This document shows, piece by piece, positions 26,304 through 35,850 of a stretch of 53,494 nucleotides of DNA; position 1 is the stretch's first letter, and the number at the start of each line of letters is the position of its first letter. The translations under genes were made by a program, and so were the position numbers. The stretch comes from Parabacteroides sp. PF5-9 (lineage in GTDB: Bacteria > Bacteroidota > Bacteroidia > Bacteroidales > Tannerellaceae): positions 1 through 53,494 of the forward strand of contig NZ_JARXWG010000026.1 in NCBI RefSeq assembly GCF_029893105.1, read 5' to 3'. The notes below the pieces were generated by a model. The model worked only from the letters and a program-made list of their open reading frames with translations. It was not told where the DNA came from and ran no database searches.

Positions 26304-27575
26304 CTACACATATCTTTGCGGGTACTCTCTTAAAAAGTAACGGACGATAAACCGCCAGTTATTCTGAATGATCGCTTTGCCTCGCTCGAACCCTTCTTCT
26401 GCAAAGATACTGGCATCTTCCAACATGCCACGTTCCATCATTTGTTGAAGTAGAAAAACACTACAATGCTTGATCAGAAAAAATGATACCGCCTTTTGTG
26501 GTTGTTTCTCATAAAATGGGTTATGTTCATCTTTAATCGCTTCCAGATCGGTAGAGAGTATCTGCACACCTTCCTCCGGAACAGCATACAATGCGAGTTT
26601 TTTCAACTCTTTCATTGTACTGGGGATATTAAAATCTTTCCCCATAGACATCCCCAGCTTCTGTGTCAGAAAATCAGTCATCTCACCGACCTGTGTAAAA
26701 TAGACAATCGGCTGACCATCTGTTGTTTTAATAAATTTATTGTAATCTTTTTTACTTCTTTTCAGAACCTCTTCGGTTATTTTATTCACCGAACCATTGG
26801 CGATCTCTTTAAAAGAGGTTTTATCAGGATGTGCCTCCGGCAGAATCAATTCCAGCCATTGTGGAGCAGTAAGTGCCAACATCGCCGTCGGAGCATTATA
26901 GGCCAATCGCTGAAAATAGTGGGTAAACATCTGGTTGGCATTTTCCTTGGTGACATTCCCCTGCTCCCACAACATACGCATTGTGGTATTAAGTTGTTGC
27001 CCCGAATCAACCATCAGATAGGAGTCGTAATAGAACCAGAAAAGCAATGATTCATAAGCATCCTGCGCGTTATAACGGGTTTCCGGCGCAAAAAGCTTTT
27101 GCATTTTCTCATTCTCCGGTGCTTCGGCCCATTCGTCACTGAAAAGATGGAAAACCTGATCAGAGATCTCAGCCAGGATTACAGCTTCAGGATCTATAAA
27201 CGTATTGGTATTTGTTCCATAATATTGTTGGGTGAAATGCCAGACAAGAAAACGTACATCTTCCAGATTCACTTCATCCATATAATACTCCTGATTTATC
27301 GGATAAAAAGGAAGGTAAGAGCCATATAATATATGATGTTGTTTGATAAAAGCCTGCCATATCCCCGTTTGCGACACAATATCCTCAAAATAGGCCGTCA
27401 GACGCATACAGATTTGCTTCGCCTCAGTACTGGTGTATGAATTAGTGAGTTCCGCCTTCCGGAAAATATCACAGATACGGTTGGCGATACCGGTATAGTA
27501 GATATCTACCTGATGCGTTTGAGTATATGGGTGGAATTCAAGCCATTCCTTCGGATAAATTTTTAGGTTCTTCAT
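26304..27575 (-). CDS. Uncharacterised cytoplasmic protein, possibly DUF3843
   Basis: The 423-residue protein has no signal peptide or membrane segment and looks helical, with many aromatic residues. The start MKNLKIYPKEWLEFHPY and the following DIYYTGIANRI resemble the Bacteroidetes-only family DUF3843 as I remember it. No function is known. It is convergent with the oxidoreductase gene (three-base gap), with no terminator visible between them. A TATCTTTG element lies 45 bases upstream. Confidence 0.7.
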   Translation of the reverse strand: MKNLKIYPKEWLEFHPYTQTHQVDIYYTGIANRICDIFRKAELTNSYTSTEAKQICMRLTAYFEDIVSQTGIWQAFIKQHHILYGSYLPFYPINQEYYMDEVNLEDVRFLVWHFTQQYYGTNTNTFIDPEAVILAEISDQVFHLFSDEWAEAPENEKMQKLFAPETRYNAQDAYESLLFWFYYDSYLMVDSGQQLNTTMRMLWEQGNVTKENANQMFTHYFQRLAYNAPTAMLALTAPQWLELILPEAHPDKTSFKEIANGSVNKITEEVLKRSKKDYNKFIKTTDGQPIVYFTQVGEMTDFLTQKLGMSMGKDFNIPSTMKELKKLALYAVPEEGVQILSTDLEAIKDEHNPFYEKQPQKAVSFFLIKHCSVFLLQQMMERGMLEDASIFAEEGFERGKAIIQNNWRFIVRYFLREYPQRYV

Positions 27576-27619
27576 GGCATATCATTATTTATTATACGCT
27601 TCTTTATTTCAGATTGCGG

Positions 27620-27627
27620 CAAAGATA
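27620..27627 (-). promoter_or_regulatory. -7 element (TATCTTTG) for the 26304-27575 gene
   Basis: CAAAGATA on the plus strand reads TATCTTTG on the minus strand, 45 bases upstream of the start. Confidence 0.5.
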
Positions 27628-27668
27628 ACGAAAAAATCAACTCTTGATCTTTTTGAAACAACTCAAAC

Positions 27669-27825
27669 AAAAACCGGAAACATCTCATCGGTTTATTTGA
27701 GCATGTGAAGCACTTTTTTGTTAGAGGTACCTCTAAATTGTTTTAGACGTACCTCTAAATGAATTTACACCTACCTCTAAATTTGTTTAGACGTACCTCT
27801 AACAAAAAACAGAGGTAGGTGTAAC
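27669..27825 (+). repeat. Dispersed intergenic element, copy 3 (five units)
   Basis: The leader (AAAAACCGGAAACATCTC, then CGGTTTATTTGAG and CACTTTTTTG) covers 27669-27720. Units begin at 27721, 27743, 27765, 27787 and, degenerate, 27809: a constant 22-bp period. The half-sites vary: TTAGAGG, TTAGACG and TTACACC on the left, CCTCTAA and GGTGTAA on the right, so several units combine half-sites from different palindromes. It lies between two divergent genes. Confidence 0.88.
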
Positions 27826-27974
27826 AGAAAAACAGACAGAATGATGTTTTTATTTCTATGGGATAATGTAGAAAAAGCATGCTGACATTTCGAAAAAACC
27901 GGTTTATGAAACACCATCCGGTCGATCAATACGTTTTAAAGTATCTGTTTTCCTGACAATCCCAATATTTTGTG

Positions 27975-27982
27975 TAAGTTTG
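27975..27982 (+). promoter_or_regulatory. -7 element (TAAGTTTG) for the M23 peptidase gene
   Basis: Exact TAnnTTTG match 22 bases before the ATG at 28005; the context GTGTAAGTTTG resembles the radical SAM gene promoter at 267-274. Confidence 0.55.
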
Positions 27983-28004
27983 CCGTTAGACAAAGGATTG
28001 CTCT

Positions 28005-29690
28005 ATGCGAAAACAGACCATACTCATACTAATCACCCTCCTCTTACTGAAAACAGGCAACGGATATAGCCAGGAACTGCGTAACCCTTTTGATTTTCCG
28101 ATTCTGCTGAGTGGGAATTTTGGGGAATTGCGCAGCAATCATTTTCATTCCGGAATAGATTTCAAAACACAAGGAGCCGAAGGTAGAGCGATACATGCGG
28201 TACAGGAAGGATACATTTCCCAGGCCTCCGTTAGTCCCGGCGGTTATGGAAATGCTTTATACATCACTCATCCTGATGGGACAACGACCGTATATGCCCA
28301 TCTGCAACGTTTTTCCGATCCTGTAGCCTCTTCCATCAAAGAGCAGCAATATATACAGGAAAAATTCGCTGTTAATATATTGTTTGAACCGGATCAATTT
28401 CCCGTAGAAAAGGGAGAGTTTATCGCATTAAGCGGCAATACGGGTAGTTCTGCCGGTCCGCATCTACACTTTGAAGTACGCGACAGCCATACGAAAGAAG
28501 TCCTCGATCCGATCGAGTACTACAAAGAAAGTATTACCGACAATAAACCACCTCGCATCCTGGGTATTATGATTTATCCCTTTGAAGGAGAAGGTGTCGT
28601 AAACGGCAGTAGACGAAAAAAGGAACTCCTCCCGACAGCCGGAAAAGACGGAACGCTGGTGATCAATCCGACAATTGAAGCGTGGGGTAAAATCGGTATA
28701 GGGGTAAAAGCGTATGATTACATGAACCATACGCAAAACATTTATGGCGTGAAAGAGATCGTATTAAAAGTCGACAGCCAACAAGTTTACCGCAGTTATA
28801 TCGACCGTTTCGGATTGGATAAGACCCGATATATAAACAGTTTCATTGATTATGGCGAATGGATAAATAACCGCTCATTTTACATGAAAAGTTTTATGGA
28901 ACCGGGCAACCGATCAACCTTTGCCGAAAGTGTCAACCGCGGAATAATTACAATAGATGAAAATCGTCCCTACCATTTGACATATATCCTGACTGATGCT
29001 TTCGGGAACTCGACTGAAATGTCTTTCCAACTGACAGGGAAAGAACAACCGATTCCTTCTCCTTATCAACAATCGGCAGAACTGTTTCATTGGCGCAGTG
29101 AAAATCGTTTCGGTGCTAAAGGGATCCGTTTAACTATACCTAAAGGCAACTTATACAAAGATTATTATTTCAAATACTCCGTAAAAGAAGACTCTACAAC
29201 GCTATCCGCTACCCACCAATTACATGATGAACCTGTTGCTTTTCATCAAACAGCCGCTTTATCCCTACACATACAACATGACACATTGACCCATAAAGCG
29301 CAATACGGTATCGTTCAACTCCATAAAGGAAAAGCTTCATGGATCGGAGGGCATTACCGCGATGGCTGGGTGGATGCCAATATCAGGGAGTTGGGCACCT
29401 ATAAAATAGCCCAGGACAAAATTGCACCGACAATTACTCCTCTCCAGTCAAACACCTGGGCAGATAAACACCGATTGGTATTCCGATTGACAGATAATTT
29501 GAGCGGCATTGCTCACTACAGAGGAGAGATAGACGGTCAATACGCACTTTTTGAAATGGACAACCGGTCTGTTATTACTTACCAGTTCGACAATGAACGC
29601 CTATCAAAAGGAGAACAACACCGACTTAAATTAGTGGCGAGTGATGCCTGTGGCAATGAAGCTTCTTATGAATATGCATTTACTTGGTAA
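28005..29690 (+). CDS. M23-family (LytM-like) exported peptidase
   Basis: The 561-residue protein has a signal peptide and an M23 domain at about residues 35-180. Zinc-site motifs HFHSGIDF and PHLHFEVRD are intact, with GNTGSSAG before the latter, so it is probably an active peptidoglycan endopeptidase in the periplasm. The large C-terminal part is beta-rich, with Ig-like stretches (HLTYILTDAFGNSTEMSF; LRFRLTDNLSG-like sequence, here VFRLTDNLSGIAHY), and its role is unknown. The gene stands alone between a repeat element and the phosphohexomutase gene. Confidence 0.9.
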   Translation: MRKQTILILITLLLLKTGNGYSQELRNPFDFPILLSGNFGELRSNHFHSGIDFKTQGAEGRAIHAVQEGYISQASVSPGGYGNALYITHPDGTTTVYAHLQRFSDPVASSIKEQQYIQEKFAVNILFEPDQFPVEKGEFIALSGNTGSSAGPHLHFEVRDSHTKEVLDPIEYYKESITDNKPPRILGIMIYPFEGEGVVNGSRRKKELLPTAGKDGTLVINPTIEAWGKIGIGVKAYDYMNHTQNIYGVKEIVLKVDSQQVYRSYIDRFGLDKTRYINSFIDYGEWINNRSFYMKSFMEPGNRSTFAESVNRGIITIDENRPYHLTYILTDAFGNSTEMSFQLTGKEQPIPSPYQQSAELFHWRSENRFGAKGIRLTIPKGNLYKDYYFKYSVKEDSTTLSATHQLHDEPVAFHQTAALSLHIQHDTLTHKAQYGIVQLHKGKASWIGGHYRDGWVDANIRELGTYKIAQDKIAPTITPLQSNTWADKHRLVFRLTDNLSGIAHYRGEIDGQYALFEMDNRSVITYQFDNERLSKGEQHRLKLVASDACGNEASYEYAFTW

Positions 29691-29745
29691 CTCCGGTATG
29701 CCCTAAAAATTGAGTGTGTTGCCAATACACGTATCAATTAATTTG

Positions 29746-29753
29746 TATATTTG
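29746..29753 (+). promoter_or_regulatory. -7 element (TATATTTG) for the phosphohexomutase gene
   Basis: Exact TAnnTTTG match, 56 bases before the start at 29810. A TTG at 29719-29721 is slightly too far for an ideal -33 element. Confidence 0.4.
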
Positions 29754-29809
29754 TTTGCTTAATTATGCATAATTTACGAATAAATCATTTAGAGAATCAA
29801 TAGAAAAAA

Positions 29810-31558
29810 ATGGAAAACAAGGATTTATTGGAAATCGTCAAAAGTAAAGCGCAAGGTTGGCTTACTGAAAGTTACGATATAGAGACACGCACTCAGGTGC
29901 AAGCCTTACTGGAAAATGAAGATTCGACAGAATTAATCGAAAGCTTTTATAAAGACCTTGAATTCGGCACAGGAGGATTACGCGGAATCATGGGCGTAGG
30001 AACAAACCGAATGAACATATATACCGTTGGTGCAGCCACACAAGGGTTATCCAATTATTTGAACAAAGAATTTGCAGACCTTGATCAGATCAAGGTGGTT
30101 ATCGGATACGATTGCCGGAACAACAGCCGAAGATTTGCAGAGATTTCTGCTGAAATATTTTCGGCCAATGGCATTAAAGTGTATCTGTTTGAGGACCTTC
30201 GTCCTACCCCGGAGATGTCTTATGTGATTCGTAAACTGGGATGCCAAAGCGGTATTATCCTGACTGCCTCACACAACCCGAAAGAGTACAACGGCTACAA
30301 AGCCTACTGGGATGATGGCGCACAAATGATTGCTCCACATGATAAAAACACCATTGCTGAAGTAAATAAAATCAGAAATGCCAGTGAAATCAAATTTAAA
30401 GGTAACAAAGCACTTATTGAAATCATCGGCCAGGAGATGGACAATGACTACGTACAGGCATTGACGACGATTTCACTTTCTCCGGAAGCTATTGCCCGTC
30501 ACAAGGCGATGAAAATCGTATATACACCGATTCACGGTACCGGCGTTAAACTTGTTCCGGATACGTTAAAAGCATTTGGATTTACCAATATCATCCATGT
30601 ACCTGAACAAGATGTGGTCAGTGGTGATTTCCCAACGGTTATATCGCCCAATCCCGAAGAACCGGCGGCGCTGGCTATGGCTGTCGAAAAAGCGAAAGAG
30701 ACAGATGCCGAACTGGTACTGGCGACAGATCCGGATGCAGATCGCGTAGGGGCAGCAGTTAAAAATAATGATGGAGAGTGGGTCTTACTGAATGGCAATC
30801 AGACAGCCATGATGTTTGTCTATTACCTGATTACACGCTGGAAAGAGTTAGGCAAAATTGAAGGAAAGGAATACATTGTAAAAACAATCGTAACAACGGA
30901 AACGATTCGTAAGATAGCAGAGCAGAACGGAGTAGAGTTATATAATGTATACACCGGGTTCAAATGGATTGCCGACGTTATGCGCAAAAACGAAGGAAAG
31001 AAGAATTATATCGGTGGTGGCGAAGAGAGTTATGGTTTCCTCTGTGAAGAATTTGTTCGCGATAAAGATGCGGTATCGGCTTGTGCTATTCTGGCCGAGA
31101 TGTCGGCCTGGGCAAAAGATCAGGGAATGTCTATGTATCAGCTGTTGCAAAAGATTTATGTAGAGTATGGCTATTCCAAAGAAGTCGGAATTTCTGTGGT
31201 CAAAAAGGGAAAAAGCGGAGCGGAAGAAATCGATGCTATGATGAAACGATACCGTGAAAATCCGTTACAGGAAATTGCCGGTTCAAAAGTAACTTTGGCT
31301 TATGACTTCAGCAAACTGAAAGGGTATAGTTATCATGAAAATGAAACAATTACACTAAATATGCCGACCACTTCCAATGTGTTACAATACGTCACAGAGG
31401 ATTATACCAAAGTCTCTATTCGTCCTTCCGGTACGGAACCAAAAATCAAATTTTACTGCGAGGTGCATGCTAAAATAAAAACAGCGGAAGAATTCGACGA
31501 AGCCGAAAAAGCGGCAACGGAAAAAATTGAACAAATCAAACGCTCTCTAGGGATATAA
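29810..31558 (+). CDS. Phosphoglucomutase/phosphomannomutase
   Basis: The 582-residue alpha-D-phosphohexomutase interconverts 1- and 6-phosphosugars in the cytoplasm. The phosphoserine loop TASHNPKEYNG (Ser154), the magnesium loop ATDPDADRVG, the sugar loop GGEESYG and the phosphate loop RPSGTEPKIK are all present. Length matches the long PgcA-type enzymes of Firmicutes and Bacteroidetes. Which sugar it prefers is not visible. Confidence 0.94.
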   Translation: MENKDLLEIVKSKAQGWLTESYDIETRTQVQALLENEDSTELIESFYKDLEFGTGGLRGIMGVGTNRMNIYTVGAATQGLSNYLNKEFADLDQIKVVIGYDCRNNSRRFAEISAEIFSANGIKVYLFEDLRPTPEMSYVIRKLGCQSGIILTASHNPKEYNGYKAYWDDGAQMIAPHDKNTIAEVNKIRNASEIKFKGNKALIEIIGQEMDNDYVQALTTISLSPEAIARHKAMKIVYTPIHGTGVKLVPDTLKAFGFTNIIHVPEQDVVSGDFPTVISPNPEEPAALAMAVEKAKETDAELVLATDPDADRVGAAVKNNDGEWVLLNGNQTAMMFVYYLITRWKELGKIEGKEYIVKTIVTTETIRKIAEQNGVELYNVYTGFKWIADVMRKNEGKKNYIGGGEESYGFLCEEFVRDKDAVSACAILAEMSAWAKDQGMSMYQLLQKIYVEYGYSKEVGISVVKKGKSGAEEIDAMMKRYRENPLQEIAGSKVTLAYDFSKLKGYSYHENETITLNMPTTSNVLQYVTEDYTKVSIRPSGTEPKIKFYCEVHAKIKTAEEFDEAEKAATEKIEQIKRSLGI

Positions 31559-31607
31559 AACCTAAAAAAAGAGAACCGGAGCATTCTTTCCGATTGCCTA
31601 ATTATAT

Positions 31608-31615
31608 TAACTTTG
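31608..31615 (+). promoter_or_regulatory. -7 element (TAACTTTG) for the ddh operon
   Basis: Exact TAnnTTTG match, 29 bases before the ddh start at 31645. Confidence 0.55.
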
Positions 31616-31644
31616 CAGGTGGTTAACAAAAAAATAACAACAAT

Positions 31645-32541
31645 ATGAAAAAAAAGAGAGCTGCCATTGTCGGTTTTGGTAATATCGGCAAATATGTATT
31701 GGACGCTATAGAAGCTGCTCCTGATTTTGAAATTGCAGGTGTCATCCGCCGTAATCCGGAGGATATTCCTGAAGTATTAAAAGGGTATACCGTCACCAAT
31801 GATATAAAAAAACTGGAGAAAGTAGATGTGGCGATATTGTGTACTCCGACAAGAAGTGTAGAAAGTTATGCCAAAGAAATACTATCGTTAGGAATCAACA
31901 CGGTAGACAGCTATGATATTCACGGTGGAATCGTTGATTTAAGAGGATCATTGCAGGAGGTAGCGACAAAAAACAGTACGGTAGCCGTCATCTCTGCCGG
32001 ATGGGATCCGGGAAGCGACTCTGTTGTTCGTGCACTATTGGAAGCGATGGTTCCCAAAGGCATCACCTATACGAATTTTGGTCCCGGCATGAGTATGGGA
32101 CATACGGTTGCGGTAAAAGCGATTGCAGGTGTCAAAGCGGCATTGAGCATGACGATCCCCTTGGGAACAAGTATTCATCGTCGGATGGTCTATATTGAAG
32201 TAGAAGACGGATATGATTTCAAACAGGTCGCTGCAACAATCAAGGCAGACGACTATTTTGCACATGATGAAACACATGTCATGCAGGTAGAGTGTGTAGA
32301 CAACCTCTTGGATATGGGACATGGTGTCAATCTGGTACGCAAAGGGGTATCCGGAAAGACACAAAATCAATTGATCGAATTTGACATGAAGATCAACAAT
32401 CCGGCATTAACCGCTCAGATTCTGATCGCTGCAGCACGCGCCAGCTTTAAACAACAACCAGGAGCATATACGATGATCGAACTTCCGGTCATTGATCTGC
32501 TTGATGGAGAAAAAGAAGACTTGATCAGGAGACTCGTATAA
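31645..32541 (+). CDS. ddh: meso-Diaminopimelate D-dehydrogenase
   Basis: The 298-residue protein has an N-terminal Rossmann fold (AAIVGFGNIGKYVLDAIEA) and family signatures such as SAGWDPGSDSVVRALLEAM and GPGMSMGHTVAVKAI. It makes meso-diaminopimelate from tetrahydrodipicolinate in one NADPH-dependent step, feeding lysine and peptidoglycan synthesis. It is first in a run of four genes (ddh, lgt, a flavodiiron protein, nagB) with short gaps. Confidence 0.94.
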   Translation: MKKKRAAIVGFGNIGKYVLDAIEAAPDFEIAGVIRRNPEDIPEVLKGYTVTNDIKKLEKVDVAILCTPTRSVESYAKEILSLGINTVDSYDIHGGIVDLRGSLQEVATKNSTVAVISAGWDPGSDSVVRALLEAMVPKGITYTNFGPGMSMGHTVAVKAIAGVKAALSMTIPLGTSIHRRMVYIEVEDGYDFKQVAATIKADDYFAHDETHVMQVECVDNLLDMGHGVNLVRKGVSGKTQNQLIEFDMKINNPALTAQILIAAARASFKQQPGAYTMIELPVIDLLDGEKEDLIRRLV

Positions 32542-32578
32542 ATCCGTCAACTGTTCAAATCATATAATAAACGAGATT

Positions 32579-33454
32579 ATGATATTAAATGTAATACCTT
32601 CTTTCATTATCAATTGCCAACTGTCAATTGTCAATTTGTTCATCACTTGGACTGCTGATCCTGCGATATTCACAATCGGCTCGCGTGAGATTAGATGGTA
32701 TGGCTTGGCTTTTGCAGTGGGGTTTGCTATCGGTTACTACATTGTTGACCGGATGTGGAAAAAAGAGCAATTACCGCAGCCATGGATCGATTCCCTGTTG
32801 ATTTACACGCTTGTCGGTACGGTAGTCGGTGCGCGATTGGGACATTGCCTCTTTTACGCTCCTGAGTATTATCTGGCTAATCCCATTGAGATTTTAAAAA
32901 TCTGGGAAGGAGGACTAGCCAGCCATGGAGGAACTTTAGGTATAATCATTGCCATTTATTTTTATTCCAGAAAAATTACGCATAGAAGCATGCTGTGGGC
33001 TTTTGATAAATTGGTGGTTCCCACCGGGTTAGTTGCCGCAATGATTCGTTTGGGCAATCTGATGAATCATGAAATTTACGGACATCCGACTGATCTGCCC
33101 TGGGGCTTTCGCTTTATTGAGAATATCCATGCATGGAGAAGAGGTGCTGAGCCTGTTTTTACCGCGCCGAGCCATCCGACCCAACTCTATGAAGCCATTT
33201 GCTATCTGATCACATTTGCACTCTGTATGTGGCTTTATTTCAAAAAAGATGCCTGGAAAAAAGAAGGATTCATTTTCGGTATATTTATGATCTGCGTTTT
33301 TGCATCACGCTTCTTTATTGAGTTTGTAAAAAATGACCAGGAAGCTTTTGAGGCATCAATGACATTAAACATGGGGCAATGGCTAAGTATCCCGTTTGTT
33401 ATATTGGGTATTTGGTGCATCTGGAGAGCCCTTAGACAAGTAAAAAAAGCATAA
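32579..33454 (+). CDS. lgt: Prolipoprotein diacylglyceryl transferase
   Basis: The 291-residue membrane protein attaches diacylglycerol to the lipobox cysteine of prolipoproteins in the inner membrane. GGLASHGGTLG and MIRLGNLMNHEIYG match the conserved catalytic region, and about seven membrane segments are visible. The first ~20 residues (from MILNVIPSFI to SIVNLF) are unusual and are encoded by a CAATTG-rich, repeat-like sequence. The next in-frame candidate is a TTG just before FITWTADPA, where homologues normally begin. The ATG at 32579 is kept with moderate confidence. Confidence 0.9.
   Translation: MILNVIPSFIINCQLSIVNLFITWTADPAIFTIGSREIRWYGLAFAVGFAIGYYIVDRMWKKEQLPQPWIDSLLIYTLVGTVVGARLGHCLFYAPEYYLANPIEILKIWEGGLASHGGTLGIIIAIYFYSRKITHRSMLWAFDKLVVPTGLVAAMIRLGNLMNHEIYGHPTDLPWGFRFIENIHAWRRGAEPVFTAPSHPTQLYEAICYLITFALCMWLYFKKDAWKKEGFIFGIFMICVFASRFFIEFVKNDQEAFEASMTLNMGQWLSIPFVILGIWCIWRALRQVKKA
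32607..32638. repeat. CAATTG-rich short repeat inside the lgt 5' end
   Basis: ATCAATTGCCAACTGTCAAT, followed by TGTCAATTTG, contains repeated TGTCAATTG units and resembles short AT-rich spacer repeats often seen between Bacteroidetes genes. It is translated in the lgt frame if the ATG at 32579 is used. Confidence 0.5.
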
Positions 33455-33457
33455 GTA

Positions 33458-34651
33458 ATGTACAAATTAAAAGAAATTGCCCCACAAGTTTATTATGTGG
33501 GTGTTAACGACCGCCAAAAAGCTCTTTTTGAAAACATGTGGCCTCTACCCGCTGGGGTCTCTTATAATTCGTATCTGATTGTTGATGAAAAGAGTGTGTT
33601 AGTAGACACTGTAGACATTTGCTACTCGGATATTTTTCTTAAAAAAATAGCTGATGCCTTGAATGGTCGTCTGTTGGATTATCTGATAGTCGATCATATG
33701 GAACCGGATCATGCCGGCAGTATTCGATTATTGCGTCAGCAATATCCCAATGTCCAGATCATTGGAAATAATAAAACGTTTGGTATGCTTCAGGGGTACC
33801 ATGGTATCACTGATGGACTCCATGAGGTGAAAGAAGGAGACAAACTGAATATCGGAAAACATACGCTTAGTTTCTATATGTCACCGATGGTACACTGGCC
33901 GGAAGTGATGATGACTTACGATGAAACCGACAAAATTTTGTTCTCGGCCGATGCTTTCGGAACATACGGAACGTTAGACGGCGGCGTTATCGATACAGAG
34001 ATGTCGGTCGATCATTATTGGGAAGAGATGATCAGGTATTATGCCAATATTGTCGGCAAATATGGCAATCCGGTTCAAAAAACGTTACAAAAATTAGCAG
34101 GACTAGAGATACAGACCATCTGTTCGACCCACGGTCCTGTCTGGCGTGAACAAAAAAACAAAGCGATCGACATCTACGACCGTTTAAGTCGCTATGAGGG
34201 AGAAAATGGAGTTTCCATTATTTATGGCAGTATGTACGGCCATACAGAACAAATGGCCGAAGCCATTGCTTCGTCTTTGAGTGAAAATGGCATAAAAAAG
34301 ATTGTCATGCATCATGTCAGCAAAAGTCACTCCTCGAATATCTTAAAAGATGTGTTTAAATATAAAGGAGTTATCATTGGTAGTCCGACCTATTCCAACC
34401 AGTTATTTCCTGACCTCGAAGCTGTCTTAAGCAAAATAGAGTTGAGAGAAGTCAAAAACCGGCTGTTTGCTTATTTCGGATCTTTCTCCTGGGCTGGCGC
34501 TGCTGTAAAAAAGTTGGATGCATTTGGCGAACGCATGAAATGGGAAACTGTAGGAACTCCGGTTGAACAAAAACAAGGAATGAGTGTCGACAATTACGAA
34601 GCATGCCTTTTATTAGGCCAAGCAATGGCTGAACGAATAAATCAGAATTGA
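33458..34651 (+). CDS. Flavodiiron protein (FprA family)
   Basis: The 397-residue protein has an N-terminal metallo-beta-lactamase-like domain with diiron ligands HMEPDHAGS and later ligands in VHWPEVM, ADAFGTYG and STHGPVW. A C-terminal flavodoxin domain starts at IIYGSMYGHTEQMAEAI, the FMN phosphate loop. Such proteins reduce oxygen to water or nitric oxide to nitrous oxide, protecting anaerobes. A rubredoxin gene is not in the window. It starts three bases after lgt and precedes nagB by 17 bp. Confidence 0.93.
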   Translation: MYKLKEIAPQVYYVGVNDRQKALFENMWPLPAGVSYNSYLIVDEKSVLVDTVDICYSDIFLKKIADALNGRLLDYLIVDHMEPDHAGSIRLLRQQYPNVQIIGNNKTFGMLQGYHGITDGLHEVKEGDKLNIGKHTLSFYMSPMVHWPEVMMTYDETDKILFSADAFGTYGTLDGGVIDTEMSVDHYWEEMIRYYANIVGKYGNPVQKTLQKLAGLEIQTICSTHGPVWREQKNKAIDIYDRLSRYEGENGVSIIYGSMYGHTEQMAEAIASSLSENGIKKIVMHHVSKSHSSNILKDVFKYKGVIIGSPTYSNQLFPDLEAVLSKIELREVKNRLFAYFGSFSWAGAAVKKLDAFGERMKWETVGTPVEQKQGMSVDNYEACLLLGQAMAERINQN

Positions 34652-34668
34652 TCTAAAATACGTTTATT

Positions 34669-35481
34669 ATGAGACTTATTATTGAACCAAATTACGAGCA
34701 ACTATCTAAGTGGGCTGCACATTATGTTGCAACAAAAATTAAAAAAGCGAATCCTTCGGCTGAGAAAAAATTTGTACTCGGTCTGCCTACAGGCTCTTCT
34801 CCATTAGGGATGTATAAAAATCTGATTGAACTGAACAAACAAGGTTTTATCTCATTTCAACATGTGATCACATTCAACATGGATGAATATGTAGGACTTC
34901 CGCAAAATCATCCGGAAAGTTATCACTCTTTCATGTGGAATCATTTTTTCAATCAGATTGATATTCAACCTGAAAATGTGAATATACTGAATGGAAATGC
35001 CGAAAATCTGGAAGAAGAGTGTCTGGCATATGAGGCAAAGATAAAGTCTGTCGGTGGTATCGACTTATTTCTGGGCGGTATCGGACCGGATGGGCATATT
35101 GCATTTAATGAACCAGGTTCTTCCCTGTCTTCCCGTACAAGAATTAAAACATTGACAACAGATACGATCATCGCCAATTCCCGCTTTTTTGATAACGATG
35201 TCAATAAAGTTCCCAAAACGGCTCTGACTGTTGGAGTTGGCACAATTCTGGATTCCAAAGAAATCCTGATTATGGTGAATGGTCACAATAAAGCCCGTGC
35301 GCTACAACAAGTCGTTGAAGGCTCTATCAACCAGATGTGGACCATTACAGCTTTACAATTACATCCGAAAGGGATCATTGTAGCTGATGAAGCAGCGTGT
35401 GCCGAACTAAAAGTGGGCACATATAACTATTTCAAAGATATAGAAAAGCAAAATCTCAGTCCGGATTCTTTACTCCGTTAA
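34669..35481 (+). CDS. nagB: Glucosamine-6-phosphate deaminase
   Basis: The 270-residue enzyme converts glucosamine 6-phosphate to fructose 6-phosphate and ammonia. [34 protein letters not shown] and [20 protein letters not shown] cover the active site, including the catalytic Asp and His. Length matches the E. coli enzyme. It is last in the ddh run. Confidence 0.96.
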   Translation: MRLIIEPNYEQLSKWAAHYVATKIKKANPSAEKKFVLGLPTGSSPLGMYKNLIELNKQGFISFQHVITFNMDEYVGLPQNHPESYHSFMWNHFFNQIDIQPENVNILNGNAENLEEECLAYEAKIKSVGGIDLFLGGIGPDGHIAFNEPGSSLSSRTRIKTLTTDTIIANSRFFDNDVNKVPKTALTVGVGTILDSKEILIMVNGHNKARALQQVVEGSINQMWTITALQLHPKGIIVADEAACAELKVGTYNYFKDIEKQNLSPDSLLR

Positions 35482-35507
35482 CTGACAATTTTGCCCTTTC
35501 ATCCATA

Positions 35508-35627
35508 GTTCGAAATAAAAAAGACTCTATTAAAAAACAGACTCACATCGTCTTTTAACGTTCGCTGAACTTAAAAACGAAAATCTGTTTGTCATTTTTT
35601 GTGATAGAAGTATTTTTTATTTCGAAC
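35508..35627. repeat. 120-bp long inverted repeat (hairpin element)
   Basis: GTTCGAAATAAAAAA (35508-35522) is the exact reverse complement of TTTTTTATTTCGAAC (35613-35627). Inside, AAACAGA pairs with TCTGTTT, and the centre is GTTC-GCT-GAAC, so almost the whole 120 bp folds into one imperfect hairpin. The stretch 35482-35850 holds no gene. It may act as a terminator for nagB, a small hairpin RNA or a MITE-like remnant. Confidence 0.75.
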
Positions 35628-35850
35628 TTTTTTATCTCTGACCGCAATCAAAAACGATCACTAAACGGCCTAAAATCGTTGCGAACCACACTTAAAGAAC
35701 AAACAGACAAATCCAACTAATAATCAACCACATAACCAAAACACACAAACTATTATTAACATTTCAAACCTCCTGTTTTTACTTTTTTTGTGTAAATATT
35801 AAACTAAAATGGACTTTATTTGTTTTACTGTTAGAGATTGAATATAGCGT

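Noticed and set aside
26496-27050. 184-residue open frame antisense to the 26304-27575 gene
   Set aside because: The composition (rich in His, Phe and Ile) and the lack of any domain mark it as a shadow frame.
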